Origin: Anaerolineae bacterium
GTDB taxonomy: Bacteria; Chloroflexota; Anaerolineae; UBA1429
Reading direction: 5' to 3'
NCBI GenBank assembly: GCA_016928125.1
Contig: JAFGLK010000344.1
Location: 1-10,606, forward strand
DNA length: 10,606 nt
Shown here: positions 1 to 8,315 of the stretch, piece after piece
Numbering within the stretch: position 1 is the first letter of the stretch
Layout of the letters: every line of letters starts with the position of its first letter
Program-made: the position numbers and the translations under genes
The notes under the pieces: model-generated
Databases searched by the model: none
Told to the model about the DNA's origin: nothing
Seen by the model: the letters and a program-made list of their open reading frames with translations, nothing else

Positions 1-1235
1 AGGCGTTGCCCGATATGGCCCACCGCCTGGGGATCGAATCGCTGAGCGATCAGGAGCGCCAGGGCCTGGCCCTCACCCTGGGCAGCGCCGAGGTGCGCCT
101 GATCGATCTGGTCGCGGCGTATGGGGCGCTGGCCAATGGCGGCCGCCGCATCCAGCCCTATCTGCTCGAGCGGATCGAGGACGAGTCGGGGCGCGTGCTC
201 TATGCGCACGAGGGGGCAGAGCTCGCGATGGCGCCCAGTGTCCTGGACGAGCGCATCGCTTACCTCATCACCGATATCCTCGACGATGAAAAGGCCCGCG
301 CGCCGGCCTTTGGCCAGGGGGGCGCGCTCGAGCTTCCCTTCCCGGCGGCCGTCAAGACGGGCACCACCAGCGATTGGCGTGATAACTGGACCGTTGGCTA
401 TTCCACCGCCTGGGCCGCCGGCGTGTGGGTGGGTAATGCAGACAATGAGCCCATGGAGCGCATCTCTGGGGTAGACGGCGCGGCCCCGATCTGGCAGGCC
501 ATCATGCAGAGCGCCCATCGGCCGCCGCTGGGCGACCTGCCCCAGAGCTTTCGCCAGCCGCCGGGCCTGGTGCACGTCGAGGTCTGCGCCGAGTCGGGCC
601 AGTTGCCCACGGCCGCCTGCCTCCATCGCAAGGTCGATCTCTTCCTGGCCGAGCACCAGCCCACTGGCCTCTGCAGGCTGCATCGCCTGGTGGCGCTGGA
701 TGCCCAGACGGGCCAGCTCGTCGAGGAGACCTGTCCATCCGAGCGTTGTATCTGGCAGCGTGTGACCCTCTGGCCCAGCGAGGCGTTGCCCTGGGCCGAG
801 GAGCAAGGCCTGGTGCGCCCGCTGGAGCGGCAGCTTCTCGTCTCCTCAGGCGCTGCCTCAGGCGAGGAGGCCAAGGCGCCATGGGATCGCCCCGGCTCTG
901 TAGCTGTCGTCTCCGACTCGGCATCGGGAACAGGCTTGCAGATCGCGAGCCCCGACCCGAACAGCGCTTTCTTGCTTACCCCGGAGCTGCCCGACGAGGC
1001 CCAGCAGCTCGAGGTCGTCGTGGTGGGCCGGGCTGCTTCTCAGGATGGAACGGTGGCCCTTTGGGTGGATGGCGTCCGCTGGCATGTGTGGGATGCTCCG
1101 CCGTACAGCGTCCTGTGGCGGCTGGCTCCCGGAGAGCACCAGTTCACGGCCGAGAGCGGCCCGTTGCGGAGTGAGCCGGTACGCATCACCGTGGTGCAGC
1201 CAAAGGAAGCCCAAGCGCGCCAGGGGGTGCCGTAA
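1..1235 (+). CDS. pbpC: Penicillin-binding protein 1C (PBP1C), C-terminal part, 5' truncated by the window edge
   Basis: This is the C-terminal portion of a bifunctional class A penicillin-binding protein of the PBP1C type, a membrane-anchored peptidoglycan glycosyltransferase/transpeptidase acting on the outer face of the membrane. The reading frame is open through the left edge (an in-frame TTG lies at 6), so the glycosyltransferase domain and the transpeptidase SxxK and SxN motifs lie outside. Visible are the end of the transpeptidase domain (an ALANGG segment near 130-146, then the KTGT box starting with AAG at 354-356, followed by SDWRDNWTVGYS and WVGN) and a cysteine-containing linker typical of the family (VCAESGQLPTAAC, about 583-621). 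The last 90 or so codons (about 945-1200) match the PBP1C C-terminal domain (BiPBP_C), including the WVDG segment. The gene ends with TAA at 1233-1235. An A2M lipoprotein gene follows on the same strand, a linkage known from other bacteria. Family assignment is firm; the activity of the missing part cannot be judged. Confidence 0.93.
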   Translation, partial: ALPDMAHRLGIESLSDQERQGLALTLGSAEVRLIDLVAAYGALANGGRRIQPYLLERIEDESGRVLYAHEGAELAMAPSVLDERIAYLITDILDDEKARAPAFGQGGALELPFPAAVKTGTTSDWRDNWTVGYSTAWAAGVWVGNADNEPMERISGVDGAAPIWQAIMQSAHRPPLGDLPQSFRQPPGLVHVEVCAESGQLPTAACLHRKVDLFLAEHQPTGLCRLHRLVALDAQTGQLVEETCPSERCIWQRVTLWPSEALPWAEEQGLVRPLERQLLVSSGAASGEEAKAPWDRPGSVAVVSDSASGTGLQIASPDPNSAFLLTPELPDEAQQLEVVVVGRAASQDGTVALWVDGVRWHVWDAPPYSVLWRLAPGEHQFTAESGPLRSEPVRITVVQPKEAQARQGVP

Positions 1236-1236
1236 C

Positions 1237-1259
1237 GACTCCTGTCCGATCGGGCAGTC
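1237..1259 (+). terminator. Weak hairpin just after the pbpC stop, possible terminator or processing site
   Basis: GACT (1237-1240) pairs with AGTC (1256-1259), and GTCC (1244-1247) pairs with GGGC (1252-1255, one G-U pair). The loop is GATC, with a 3-base bulge (CCT) on the left arm. It starts one base after the pbpC stop but has no T-run behind it. It could attenuate read-through into the A2M gene or be chance. I see no convincing sigma70 promoter in 1236-1393, so co-transcription of the two genes remains possible. Confidence 0.25.
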
Positions 1260-1379
1260 TTGAGCTAGGCCAAGTGGCGGTGGCGACAGCGCCGCAGAAT
1301 ATGTTACCATCACCTCAGGTGCAGGCCATCATCGCATGGTGTGGCGCTGCGCCTCGACGAATATCAGTCTTGCGACAGT

Positions 1380-1387
1380 GGAGAGGG
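1380..1387 (+). promoter_or_regulatory. Ribosome binding site that fixes the A2M start
   Basis: GGAGAGGG lies 6 bases before ATG 1394. The A2M reading frame is open further upstream to 1274, but the ATG at 1394 has this Shine-Dalgarno sequence and is followed at once by a textbook lipoprotein signal peptide. This makes it the clear start. Confidence 0.8.
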
Positions 1388-1393
1388 ATCAAG

Positions 1394-4300
1394 ATGAACA
1401 AGCGTATCGGCTCGGTTATGGCCATCGTGTTCCTGGTGGCGGTGCAGATTCTGGCCGCGTGCCAGGTCGCGCCCACCGCGACGCCCGTCGCGTTGAGGCA
1501 ATCCACGCCGCCGGAGCTTCCCGGCGAGAGGGCCGCCACGGTGCCGCCCGAGGCCGCGGCCCCGACCCGGCCCGCCGTTGCGGCCGCGCCCAGCCCCGTG
1601 CCCACGGCCACCCTGGTGCCCACCCCCTTGCCGCCCCAGCCGCCGCGCCTCTTGAGCCGCTCTCCGGCCCGAGGCGAGGAGTTGGCTGTGGATGGCCAGG
1701 TGGTGCTCGTCTTCGACCAGGCCATGGACAGCGACTCCACCGAGGCGGCCTTTCAGATCGCCCCGGCGGTGGAGGGACAACTGAGCTGGGACGATGCCAG
1801 CACACTGCGCTTCACGCCCCTTGCGGGCGCCCTGAGCCGAGACGCCGTCTACCAGATCAGCGTGGCGGAGACGGCCGAAAGCGCCGCTGGCCTGCCGCTG
1901 GCGAGGCCGGTCGAGCTCGAGCTCCGCACCGTGGGCTATCTGGAGGTCACCCAAGTCTTCCCGGCGCCCGACGCCGAGGATGTGAGCACCACGGGCGTGC
2001 AGGTGCGGGCCTTTTTCAACCGCCCGGTGGTGCCCTTGACTGGCCTACAGCAGGCCGAGGGGCTGCCCGACCCCATCACCTTCTCGCCCCCCATCGAGGG
2101 CCAGGGCCAGTGGCTCAACTCCTCGATCTACACCTTCCAACCGTCCGAGCCGCTGGCGCCTGGCGTGCGCTACACCGCCGAGATCGCGGCGGGCCTGGAC
2201 GATACCACGGGCGGCGTGTTGGCCGAGGACTATGCCTGGTCGTTTCTCACCGAGCTTCCCCGGGTGACCGCCATCGAGCCGGTGGATGGGGCCCGCTATG
2301 TAGACCCCGCCACTTCGATCCGCCTGACCTTCAACACCGACATGGATCGCGCGGCAACCCAGGTCCTCTTTGCGCTGCTCCCTGATGACGCAGAGACGGC
2401 GGTGTCAGGCACTTTTGTGTGGGATGAACACACGCTGGTCTTTGAACCAGGCCAGCCGCTCGAGTTGGGCGCGGCCTATCGCATCCGACTTGACCCCGGC
2501 GCACCCACCGCCGACCGCGAGGCGGCCATTCTGGCGCCTCAGACATGGCGCTTTACGGTAGCGCCCCGGCCCGCTGTGACGGCCATCCAGCCGAAGGACG
2601 GCGCCACCGCGGTCGAGCTGTGGGGCGGGCTTGAGATTCGCTTCTCCAGTCCGATCAGCACGGAGACGCTTCTGGAGGGGTTGAGCATCACGCCCACAGT
2701 CGATCTTTATCCCTATTGGTCCGACGATGACACCCGCGTCCAGCTCTCGACCTATCTGCGACCCTCGACGGTCTACACCCTGACTGTGGGGGAGGGCATC
2801 CTCGGACGTTATGGCCATGCCTTGCGGCAGGAAATGGAGACGCACTTTGAGACGGCTCCCCTGGACCCCATGGTGCAGCTGCAAGTTCCCGGCACCGTGG
2901 GCACCTACAACGCTTACAGCGACCTGCCCCTGGCCGTCACCTATCGCAACGTGTCTCGGGTGGATCTCGAACTCTACGAGATGCCCCGAGAGGATTTCAT
3001 CGCCCTCAACCGGGAGGATTTCTGGGAGGCTTGGGAAAAGTATGCCCCCGAGCGGGCCAACCGTGTGCGTGTCTGGTCGCAGGAGGTGGAGGCGCCCTTG
3101 AATGCGCAGGGCGTCTACTCCACCAGCCTCAGGGCGGAGGACGGTTCGGCGCTGTCGCCCGGTTTCTACTATCTTGCAGCCTCGGCGCCGGGCGTCCAGT
3201 ACACCCAGAGGCACATGCTGGTGGTCTCGCCGCTCAACATGACCCTCAAGGCCGCCGCGCGAGAGGCTCTGATCTGGGTCACTGACCTGCGCACGGGCCG
3301 TCCGATCGCAGACCTGCCCTTGGCCGTCTATGATGCCAAGGCCAAGCTGGTGGCGGAGGTCGAGACCGATGAGGATGGCGTGGCCCTGACAGAGATCCCC
3401 CAGCAGGATCCTTGGGCGCCCCTGACCGTCCTGAGCCAGGATGCGGAGCGCGTAGGGGCAGTGGTGCGCAGTTGGCAGCGCGGCGTCGAGCCATACGCCT
3501 TTGGCTTCCCCGTCTCGCCCATGAGCGAGCCCCAGCGGCTTTTCTTCTACACCGATCGGCGCATTTATCGCCCCGGCCAGACGGTCTACTTCAAGGGGGT
3601 CGTGCGCCTGGACGACGATGGCCGCTACAGCCTGCCCCCCGCGGGCACATCCGTGACCATGATCGCCATAGACGTCCAGGGGCGCGAGGTCTGGCGCGAG
3701 GATCTGTCCCTGAACGAGATGGGCACCATCGCCGGTGAGTTCGCCCTGAGTGAGGATGCGGCGCTCGGTTACTACCGCCTGCACACCACCTACGGTTCCG
3801 CCGAGGATGTCGGCTACTACCCGTTCGGCACCGACTTTCAGGTGGCCGAGTATCGCGCGCCCGAGTTCCAGGTCGCGCTGAGCCTGGACCAGGACGAGTA
3901 CCTGGCAGGTGACACCATGCAGGCCTCGCTGGAGGCGACCTATTTCTTCGGTGGCCCCGTGGCCGAGGCCGACGTGACCTGGCGCGTCATGCGACGCAAC
4001 TACTATTTCGATCGTTGGGAGGGCCAGGGCTACTACAGCTTTAGCGATGACCCAGAGGAGCCCGGAAGGCCAACTGACTTTGACGAGTTTATCACCGAGG
4101 GGCGCGGCACCACCGACGCCCAAGGCCGCCTCACCTTCGAGGTGCCGGCCGACCTCGCCGACCGCCGTTTGAGCCAGGTCTACACCGTCGAGGCCTCTGT
4201 GGTGGACCTCGACAATCAGGAGGTGACCGCCCGGGCGGGCGCCATTGTGCACAAGGGCGAGCTCTACATCGGCCTGGGCGCCACTCGTTATGTGGGCACA

Positions 4301-7300
4301 GCGGGCCAGGAGCAGACCGTGCGGGTCATCAGTGTGGATACCCAAGGCATCACCCGCACACAGCAGACCGCCGAGGTGGTGTTCTACAAGCACGAGTGGT
4401 ACAGCGTCAGAGAGCGGGCCGACAACGGGGCCTACTACTGGACCAACAAGGTGCGCGACACCGCCGTCGCCACGCGCACGGTGCGCACTGATGATCGCGG
4501 CGTGGCGCTGGCCCGCTTCACCCCGAGCGAGGGTGGCACCTACAAAGTGCTGGCCTCCACGTTGGACCGCTACGAGAACGAGGTGCGCAGCGCCCTCTAC
4601 CTCTGGATCAGCGGCGAGGCCTATATCAACTGGGGGCAGGAGGACAATGATCGCATCGAGTTGGTGGCGGACCAAAAAAGCTATCAGCCCGGCGACATCG
4701 CCCAGATCCTGATCCCCTCGCCCTTCCAGGAGGCGACCCTGGCCCTGATGACCGTCGAGCGCGGCGGCATCCTGGAGCATCGTCTGCTCGAGATCGAAAG
4801 CAACAGCAGCCAGCTCCAACTGCCGATCCTGCCCGAGTATGCCCCCAACGTCTATCTCTCCGTGGTGCTGATCCGGGGCATGGCGCCCGATGGTGCCCTG
4901 CCCGCTGTCAAGGTCGGCTATGTGCAGATCCCCGTCTCCACCGAGCGGCACGAACTGCAGGTGACGATCACGCCTGATCGCGACGGGCCTTACGCGCCCC
5001 GCGACCAGGCCACGTTTGACATCCAGGCGCGCGACTATCGCGGACGAGGCGTCGTCGCCGAGATCTCGCTGCAGTTGGTGGATCTGGCGGTCGAGACGCT
5101 GGTGGGCGGCGAGGCGCCGGACATCGTCGAGGCGTTCTACCGTGAGCGTCCTCTGGGCGTCATCACGGCCGCGACCCTGGCCATGTCGGTGGATCGCGTG
5201 AGCCTGGAGACGGTGGAAGGCGGCAAGGGCGGCGGCGGAGGCGGGCCGGAGGGCGCCCGGGAGTACTTCCCGGATACCGCCTTCTGGGCGCCGAGCGTGG
5301 TCACCGACGAGAGCGGGGAGGCCAGCGTCACGGTCGATCTGCCTGACAGCCTCACCACCTGGCGCATGACGGCCCAGGCCGTCACGGCCGACACCCAGGT
5401 CGGCAGGGCGCGTGCCGATGTGGTCACCACCCTCGACCTGCTGATCCGACCGGTCACGCCGCGCTTCATGGTCATTGGCGACCAGCCCGTGTTGGGCGCC
5501 ATCGTGCACAACAACACCTCGCGCGCGCTCGACGTGCAGGTCTCGCTGACCGCCAACGGCGTGGAGCTGGAGCGGGGCGAGCCGTTCGAGATCGCGGTGC
5601 CCGCCGGCGGCCGCGGCACGGTGAGCTGGCCGACGCAGGTGATGGCCGCGGACGAGGCCGAGCTGACCTTCAGCGCCGCCGCTGCCGGCCTGCAGGACGC
5701 GGTGATCCTGCGTCTGCCGGTCTATCACCCCAGCTATCCTGAGGTGGTGGGCACGGCCGGTCAGGTCGAGGACCGCGTCATCGAGGTGGTGCGCCTGCCT
5801 CAGGATGTGGACCCAAGCATGGGCGAGTTGACTGTGAACCTGGAGCCGTCGCTGGCGGCCAGCATGCGTGAGGGTCTGCGCTACCTGCGCGCCTATCCCT
5901 ACGACTGCATCGAGCAGGCCGTGAGCCGCTTCCTGCCCAACCTGGCGGTGTATCGCGCCCTGCAGAAGCTGGGCCTCGAGCGCCCCGAGTGGCAGGCGGC
6001 GCTGCCTCAGCAGATCGGCCTCAGCATGCAGCGCATCTACGCCCTGCAGAACCTCGATGGCGGCTGGGGCTGGTGGGCTGGCCAGGAGAGCTCGCCCGAG
6101 CTGACCGCCTATGTGGTTCTGGGGTTGAGCCAGGCCAAGGCCGCCGGTTTTGCCGTGGATGGCAATGTGCTCGACCGCGGCCTCTCGTACCTCTACGAGT
6201 GGCTCGATCTCGACATGGAGGATACCCGGGCCTATCGCGATCGGCGTGCATCGGTGCTCTATGCCCTGGCCGAGGCCGGGCGTGGGGACCTGGGGCGCAG
6301 CGTGGCGCTCTACGACGACGGGGGGTCTCTGTCGCTGTATGCCAAGGCCTACCTGGCCATGGCGTTGCGGCTTCTGGATCCAGACGAGACCAGCCGGCCC
6401 CAGGCGCTGGCCAACGAGCTGATGGACGCCGCCTTGCTGAGCGCCACGGGCATGCATTGGGAGGAGGCCGAGCGCAGCCCCTGGGCCATGAACACCGACA
6501 CCCGCACCACGGCCATCGTCCTGCGTGCGCTGCTGCGCGTGCAGCCCGAGGCGAGCGATGGGGTGCTGCCCAACGTGGTGCGCTGGCTCATGCTGGCGCG
6601 TCGCAGCGGTCGCTGGGAGACCACCCAAGAGAACGTCTGGGCCATCCTGGCGCTGACCGATTTCATGGTCTCCACGGGCGAACTGGCCGGCGAGTACGAC
6701 TATGCTCTGACCATCAACGGCGAGACCGAGGCCCAGGGCCAGGTCACGGCCGCGAACCTGGAGGAGGTAGTCGAGGCGCTGGTCCCGATGGGGGCGCTCC
6801 GCGTCGAGGATGACAACTATGTGATCATCGAGCGCAGCCAGCCGCAGGGCGAGCTCTACTACAGCGCCTTTCTGCGCTACTTTTTGCCCGCCGAGCAGGT
6901 GACCGCGCTGAACCGGGGCATCATCGTGCAGCGCGAGTATACGCTGGCCGACGATCCCCAGAGGCCGCTGAGCGAGGTGCGCGAGAACGATATCGTCACG
7001 GTCAAGCTCACACTGATCGCGCCGCACGACCTCTACTATCTGGTGGTGGAGGATCCGCTGCCCGCGGGGACCGAGGCGATCGATCCAAGCCTGGCGACCA
7101 CCCGCTCCGGGGCGTCGCGACCCGATCTGGAGCGCTCCGCCGAGGAGGGGCAGGCGATCCCGCCCTACTGGGATTGGTATCGCTACTGGCCCAGCCACAC
7201 CGAGCTGCGCGACGACAAGGTGGCTCTGTTCACCTCGCATCTGCCGCGCGGCACCTACGAGTATAGCTACGATCTGCGTTGCACCACACCGGGCCGCTTC

Positions 7301-7393
7301 CAGGTGCTGCCGGCCACCGCCTATGAGATGTACACGCCCGACGTGTTTGGGCGCTCGGCGGGCGCGGCCCTGGAGATCGGCGCGGCGGACTGA
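1394..7393 (+). CDS. Giant alpha-2-macroglobulin-family lipoprotein with thioester motif and four N-terminal Ig-like domains
   Basis: This 1999-aa exported lipoprotein belongs to the bacterial alpha-2-macroglobulin (A2M) family, whose members trap proteases: cleavage of a bait region triggers a fold change and exposes a reactive thioester. Visible in order are: a lipoprotein signal peptide with lipobox LAAC (Cys23); a Pro/Ala/Thr-rich linker (about 24-82), a likely spacer from the membrane; four tandem Big_5-like domains (about 83-181, 182-288, 289-393, 394-489); macroglobulin domains including YTDRRIYRPGQ (719-729); a bait-region domain opening with SYQPGD (1096-1101); a Gly-rich stretch (1276-1284) in the presumed bait; the A2M signature FPDTAFWAP (1292-1300); the thioester motif CIEQ (Cys1505-Gln1508, codons 5906-5917) preceded by YPYD; DGGWGWW (1555-1561) in the thioester domain; and a C-terminal macroglobulin-type domain ending at 1999. 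E. coli YfhM, the thioester-bearing relative, is about 1650 aa, so this protein is longer, mainly at the N-terminus. Linkage to pbpC supports a role in protecting or repairing the envelope; that role is inferred. Family confidence is very high. Confidence 0.95.
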   Translation: MNKRIGSVMAIVFLVAVQILAACQVAPTATPVALRQSTPPELPGERAATVPPEAAAPTRPAVAAAPSPVPTATLVPTPLPPQPPRLLSRSPARGEELAVDGQVVLVFDQAMDSDSTEAAFQIAPAVEGQLSWDDASTLRFTPLAGALSRDAVYQISVAETAESAAGLPLARPVELELRTVGYLEVTQVFPAPDAEDVSTTGVQVRAFFNRPVVPLTGLQQAEGLPDPITFSPPIEGQGQWLNSSIYTFQPSEPLAPGVRYTAEIAAGLDDTTGGVLAEDYAWSFLTELPRVTAIEPVDGARYVDPATSIRLTFNTDMDRAATQVLFALLPDDAETAVSGTFVWDEHTLVFEPGQPLELGAAYRIRLDPGAPTADREAAILAPQTWRFTVAPRPAVTAIQPKDGATAVELWGGLEIRFSSPISTETLLEGLSITPTVDLYPYWSDDDTRVQLSTYLRPSTVYTLTVGEGILGRYGHALRQEMETHFETAPLDPMVQLQVPGTVGTYNAYSDLPLAVTYRNVSRVDLELYEMPREDFIALNREDFWEAWEKYAPERANRVRVWSQEVEAPLNAQGVYSTSLRAEDGSALSPGFYYLAASAPGVQYTQRHMLVVSPLNMTLKAAAREALIWVTDLRTGRPIADLPLAVYDAKAKLVAEVETDEDGVALTEIPQQDPWAPLTVLSQDAERVGAVVRSWQRGVEPYAFGFPVSPMSEPQRLFFYTDRRIYRPGQTVYFKGVVRLDDDGRYSLPPAGTSVTMIAIDVQGREVWREDLSLNEMGTIAGEFALSEDAALGYYRLHTTYGSAEDVGYYPFGTDFQVAEYRAPEFQVALSLDQDEYLAGDTMQASLEATYFFGGPVAEADVTWRVMRRNYYFDRWEGQGYYSFSDDPEEPGRPTDFDEFITEGRGTTDAQGRLTFEVPADLADRRLSQVYTVEASVVDLDNQEVTARAGAIVHKGELYIGLGATRYVGTAGQEQTVRVISVDTQGITRTQQTAEVVFYKHEWYSVRERADNGAYYWTNKVRDTAVATRTVRTDDRGVALARFTPSEGGTYKVLASTLDRYENEVRSALYLWISGEAYINWGQEDNDRIELVADQKSYQPGDIAQILIPSPFQEATLALMTVERGGILEHRLLEIESNSSQLQLPILPEYAPNVYLSVVLIRGMAPDGALPAVKVGYVQIPVSTERHELQVTITPDRDGPYAPRDQATFDIQARDYRGRGVVAEISLQLVDLAVETLVGGEAPDIVEAFYRERPLGVITAATLAMSVDRVSLETVEGGKGGGGGGPEGAREYFPDTAFWAPSVVTDESGEASVTVDLPDSLTTWRMTAQAVTADTQVGRARADVVTTLDLLIRPVTPRFMVIGDQPVLGAIVHNNTSRALDVQVSLTANGVELERGEPFEIAVPAGGRGTVSWPTQVMAADEAELTFSAAAAGLQDAVILRLPVYHPSYPEVVGTAGQVEDRVIEVVRLPQDVDPSMGELTVNLEPSLAASMREGLRYLRAYPYDCIEQAVSRFLPNLAVYRALQKLGLERPEWQAALPQQIGLSMQRIYALQNLDGGWGWWAGQESSPELTAYVVLGLSQAKAAGFAVDGNVLDRGLSYLYEWLDLDMEDTRAYRDRRASVLYALAEAGRGDLGRSVALYDDGGSLSLYAKAYLAMALRLLDPDETSRPQALANELMDAALLSATGMHWEEAERSPWAMNTDTRTTAIVLRALLRVQPEASDGVLPNVVRWLMLARRSGRWETTQENVWAILALTDFMVSTGELAGEYDYALTINGETEAQGQVTAANLEEVVEALVPMGALRVEDDNYVIIERSQPQGELYYSAFLRYFLPAEQVTALNRGIIVQREYTLADDPQRPLSEVRENDIVTVKLTLIAPHDLYYLVVEDPLPAGTEAIDPSLATTRSGASRPDLERSAEEGQAIPPYWDWYRYWPSHTELRDDKVALFTSHLPRGTYEYSYDLRCTTPGRFQVLPATAYEMYTPDVFGRSAGAALEIGAAD

Positions 7394-7431
7394 GCTGGGC
7401 CAGCTCGCCGCGAACACGCCAGAATAGAGAG

Positions 7432-7458
7432 CGAGCCGCCGGAACGACCGGCGGCTCG
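7432..7458. terminator. Strong GC-rich hairpin between convergent genes, probable bidirectional terminator
   Basis: CGAGCCGCCGG (7432-7442) and CCGGCGGCTCG (7448-7458) form a perfect 11-bp stem with a 5-base loop (AACGA); a G-T pair at 7431/7459 could extend it. It lies 38 bases after the A2M stop and 41 bases before the stop of the convergent protease gene. There is no T-run on the + side (TCTCAT follows). On the - strand it is followed by the pyrimidine-rich CTCTCTATTCT, so termination may be better for the protease transcript. Confidence 0.7.
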
Positions 7459-7499
7459 TCTCATAGCGTGTCCGTACGAATCATCGCACGGGTCGTCGC

Positions 7500-8237
7500 T
7501 CAGAACCCCGCGCCCAGGTTGGGATAGAGCTCTTGCACATAGGCCAGCACAAAGGCCAGGCTGTTGATGGCGCCGTGCAGGATGATGGGCGGCCAGAGCG
7601 AGTCGGTCTTCTCATAGATGTAGGCAAAGCCCATGCCCAGCACAAAGATGGGCGGCAGCACCCCCGGGATGACGTGCACCAGAGCGAAAACGGCCCCCGA
7701 AACCACGATGCCCGGCAACACGCCCCACCGCCGCCGCATGGCGTCGTACACAAAGCCACGGAAGAACACTTCCTCGGCCACGGGCGCGGCCACGCCCCCC
7801 ACCAGCAGGGCGACGGCCAGCCCTGCGAGCCCGCCGCCGAACAGCGGCAGGATATCTGGCTGGCCGGCCCAACCCAGGCGCTGGCGCACGGCGTCCCAGC
7901 CTGCGTTGACCCCCAGCATGACCACAAAGGTTGCCAGGATAGGCCCCACCGATCTCAGCGCCTGGAATCCGCGGAATCCCAGGGCGGCCCAGCCGCCCCC
8001 GTACTTGCGCGGCCCCCAGAACCAGGCCGGGGGGATCATGAGGAGCTCCAGCGCCAGGATGGCCAGGGCGCTCAACTCCATGGGTGGCGCCGACGCGCCC
8101 AGCATCTGCCACGCGCCCAGCACGATCAGAAGCGCCAGGCCGGCGCTGAGCATCAGCCCTAGCGAGGCCAGGCCCGCATAGAGCACCTCCCGCAGGCCCC
8201 AACGCCCCGTCGACGGCGCTTCCTGGCTCTCTGGCAT
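7500..8237 (-). CDS. CPBP/CAAX-family intramembrane metalloprotease
   Basis: This is a polytopic membrane protein of the CPBP family (CAAX protease/bacteriocin-processing, also called ABI; related to Rce1). From the ATG at 8237 it is 245 aa, a usual length for the family. The three hallmark motifs are present: EEVFFR (Glu155, Glu156, Arg160), FALVH (His188) and HGAIN (His221, Asn225), which form the glutamate/histidine metal-binding active site within the membrane. Hydrophobic stretches near 18-46, 55-72, 97-112, 134-153, 173-190, 193-208 and 216-234 suggest six to seven membrane segments. The frame is open to an ATG at 8438 (312 aa), with another ATG at 8288 (262 aa), but a good promoter at 8287-8315 would start transcription near 8280, downstream of both. 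An in-frame GTG at 8246, with GGGGG 6 bases upstream, is a near-equal alternative to ATG 8237. The substrate is unknown; the gene is convergent with the A2M gene and divergent from the transporter operon, and neither suggests a function. The catalytic family is sure, the start is not. Confidence 0.9.
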   Translation of the reverse strand: MPESQEAPSTGRWGLREVLYAGLASLGLMLSAGLALLIVLGAWQMLGASAPPMELSALAILALELLMIPPAWFWGPRKYGGGWAALGFRGFQALRSVGPILATFVVMLGVNAGWDAVRQRLGWAGQPDILPLFGGGLAGLAVALLVGGVAAPVAEEVFFRGFVYDAMRRRWGVLPGIVVSGAVFALVHVIPGVLPPIFVLGMGFAYIYEKTDSLWPPIILHGAINSLAFVLAYVQELYPNLGAGF

Positions 8238-8286
8238 CCTCTCCACTGGCAGCCCCCGTTTCTGTTCTGGGTCGGTATTGGCGCCC

Positions 8287-8315
8287 ATTGTAGCGGCTGC
8301 CGAGAGGCAGGTCAA
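8287..8315 (-). promoter_or_regulatory. Sigma70-type promoter of the CPBP protease gene
   Basis: On the - strand, TTGACC (8310-8315) and TACAAT (8287-8292) are separated by exactly 17 bases, giving five of six consensus bases in each box. Transcription would begin near 8280, giving a 5' leader of about 34-43 bases to the starts at 8246/8237. The promoter lies inside the longest open frame of this gene, which argues against the long N-terminal version. Confidence 0.6.

Noticed and set aside
1274..1393. Longer N-terminus for the A2M protein, starting at 1274
   Set aside because: It would put 40 residues before the lipoprotein signal peptide and ignore the well-placed ribosome binding site before ATG 1394.
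1261..1393. A possible promoter for the A2M gene (TACCAT at 1305-1310)
   Set aside because: No acceptable -35 box lies 16-18 bases upstream; the bases there are GC-rich and unlike TTGACA.
2405..7417. A 1670-codon open frame on the - strand opposite the A2M gene
   Set aside because: It is codon-aligned with the A2M gene, and its openness follows from the absence of TTA, CTA and TCA codons there. Its translation is rich in Gly, His, Arg and Gln with no recognisable domain. The + strand frame has a signal peptide, domain order and thioester motif.
7533..8181. + strand frames of 182-209 codons opposite the protease gene
   Set aside because: The - strand frame carries all three CPBP active-site motifs and membrane segments. 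The opposite frames are rich in Pro, Arg, Gln and His with no motif.
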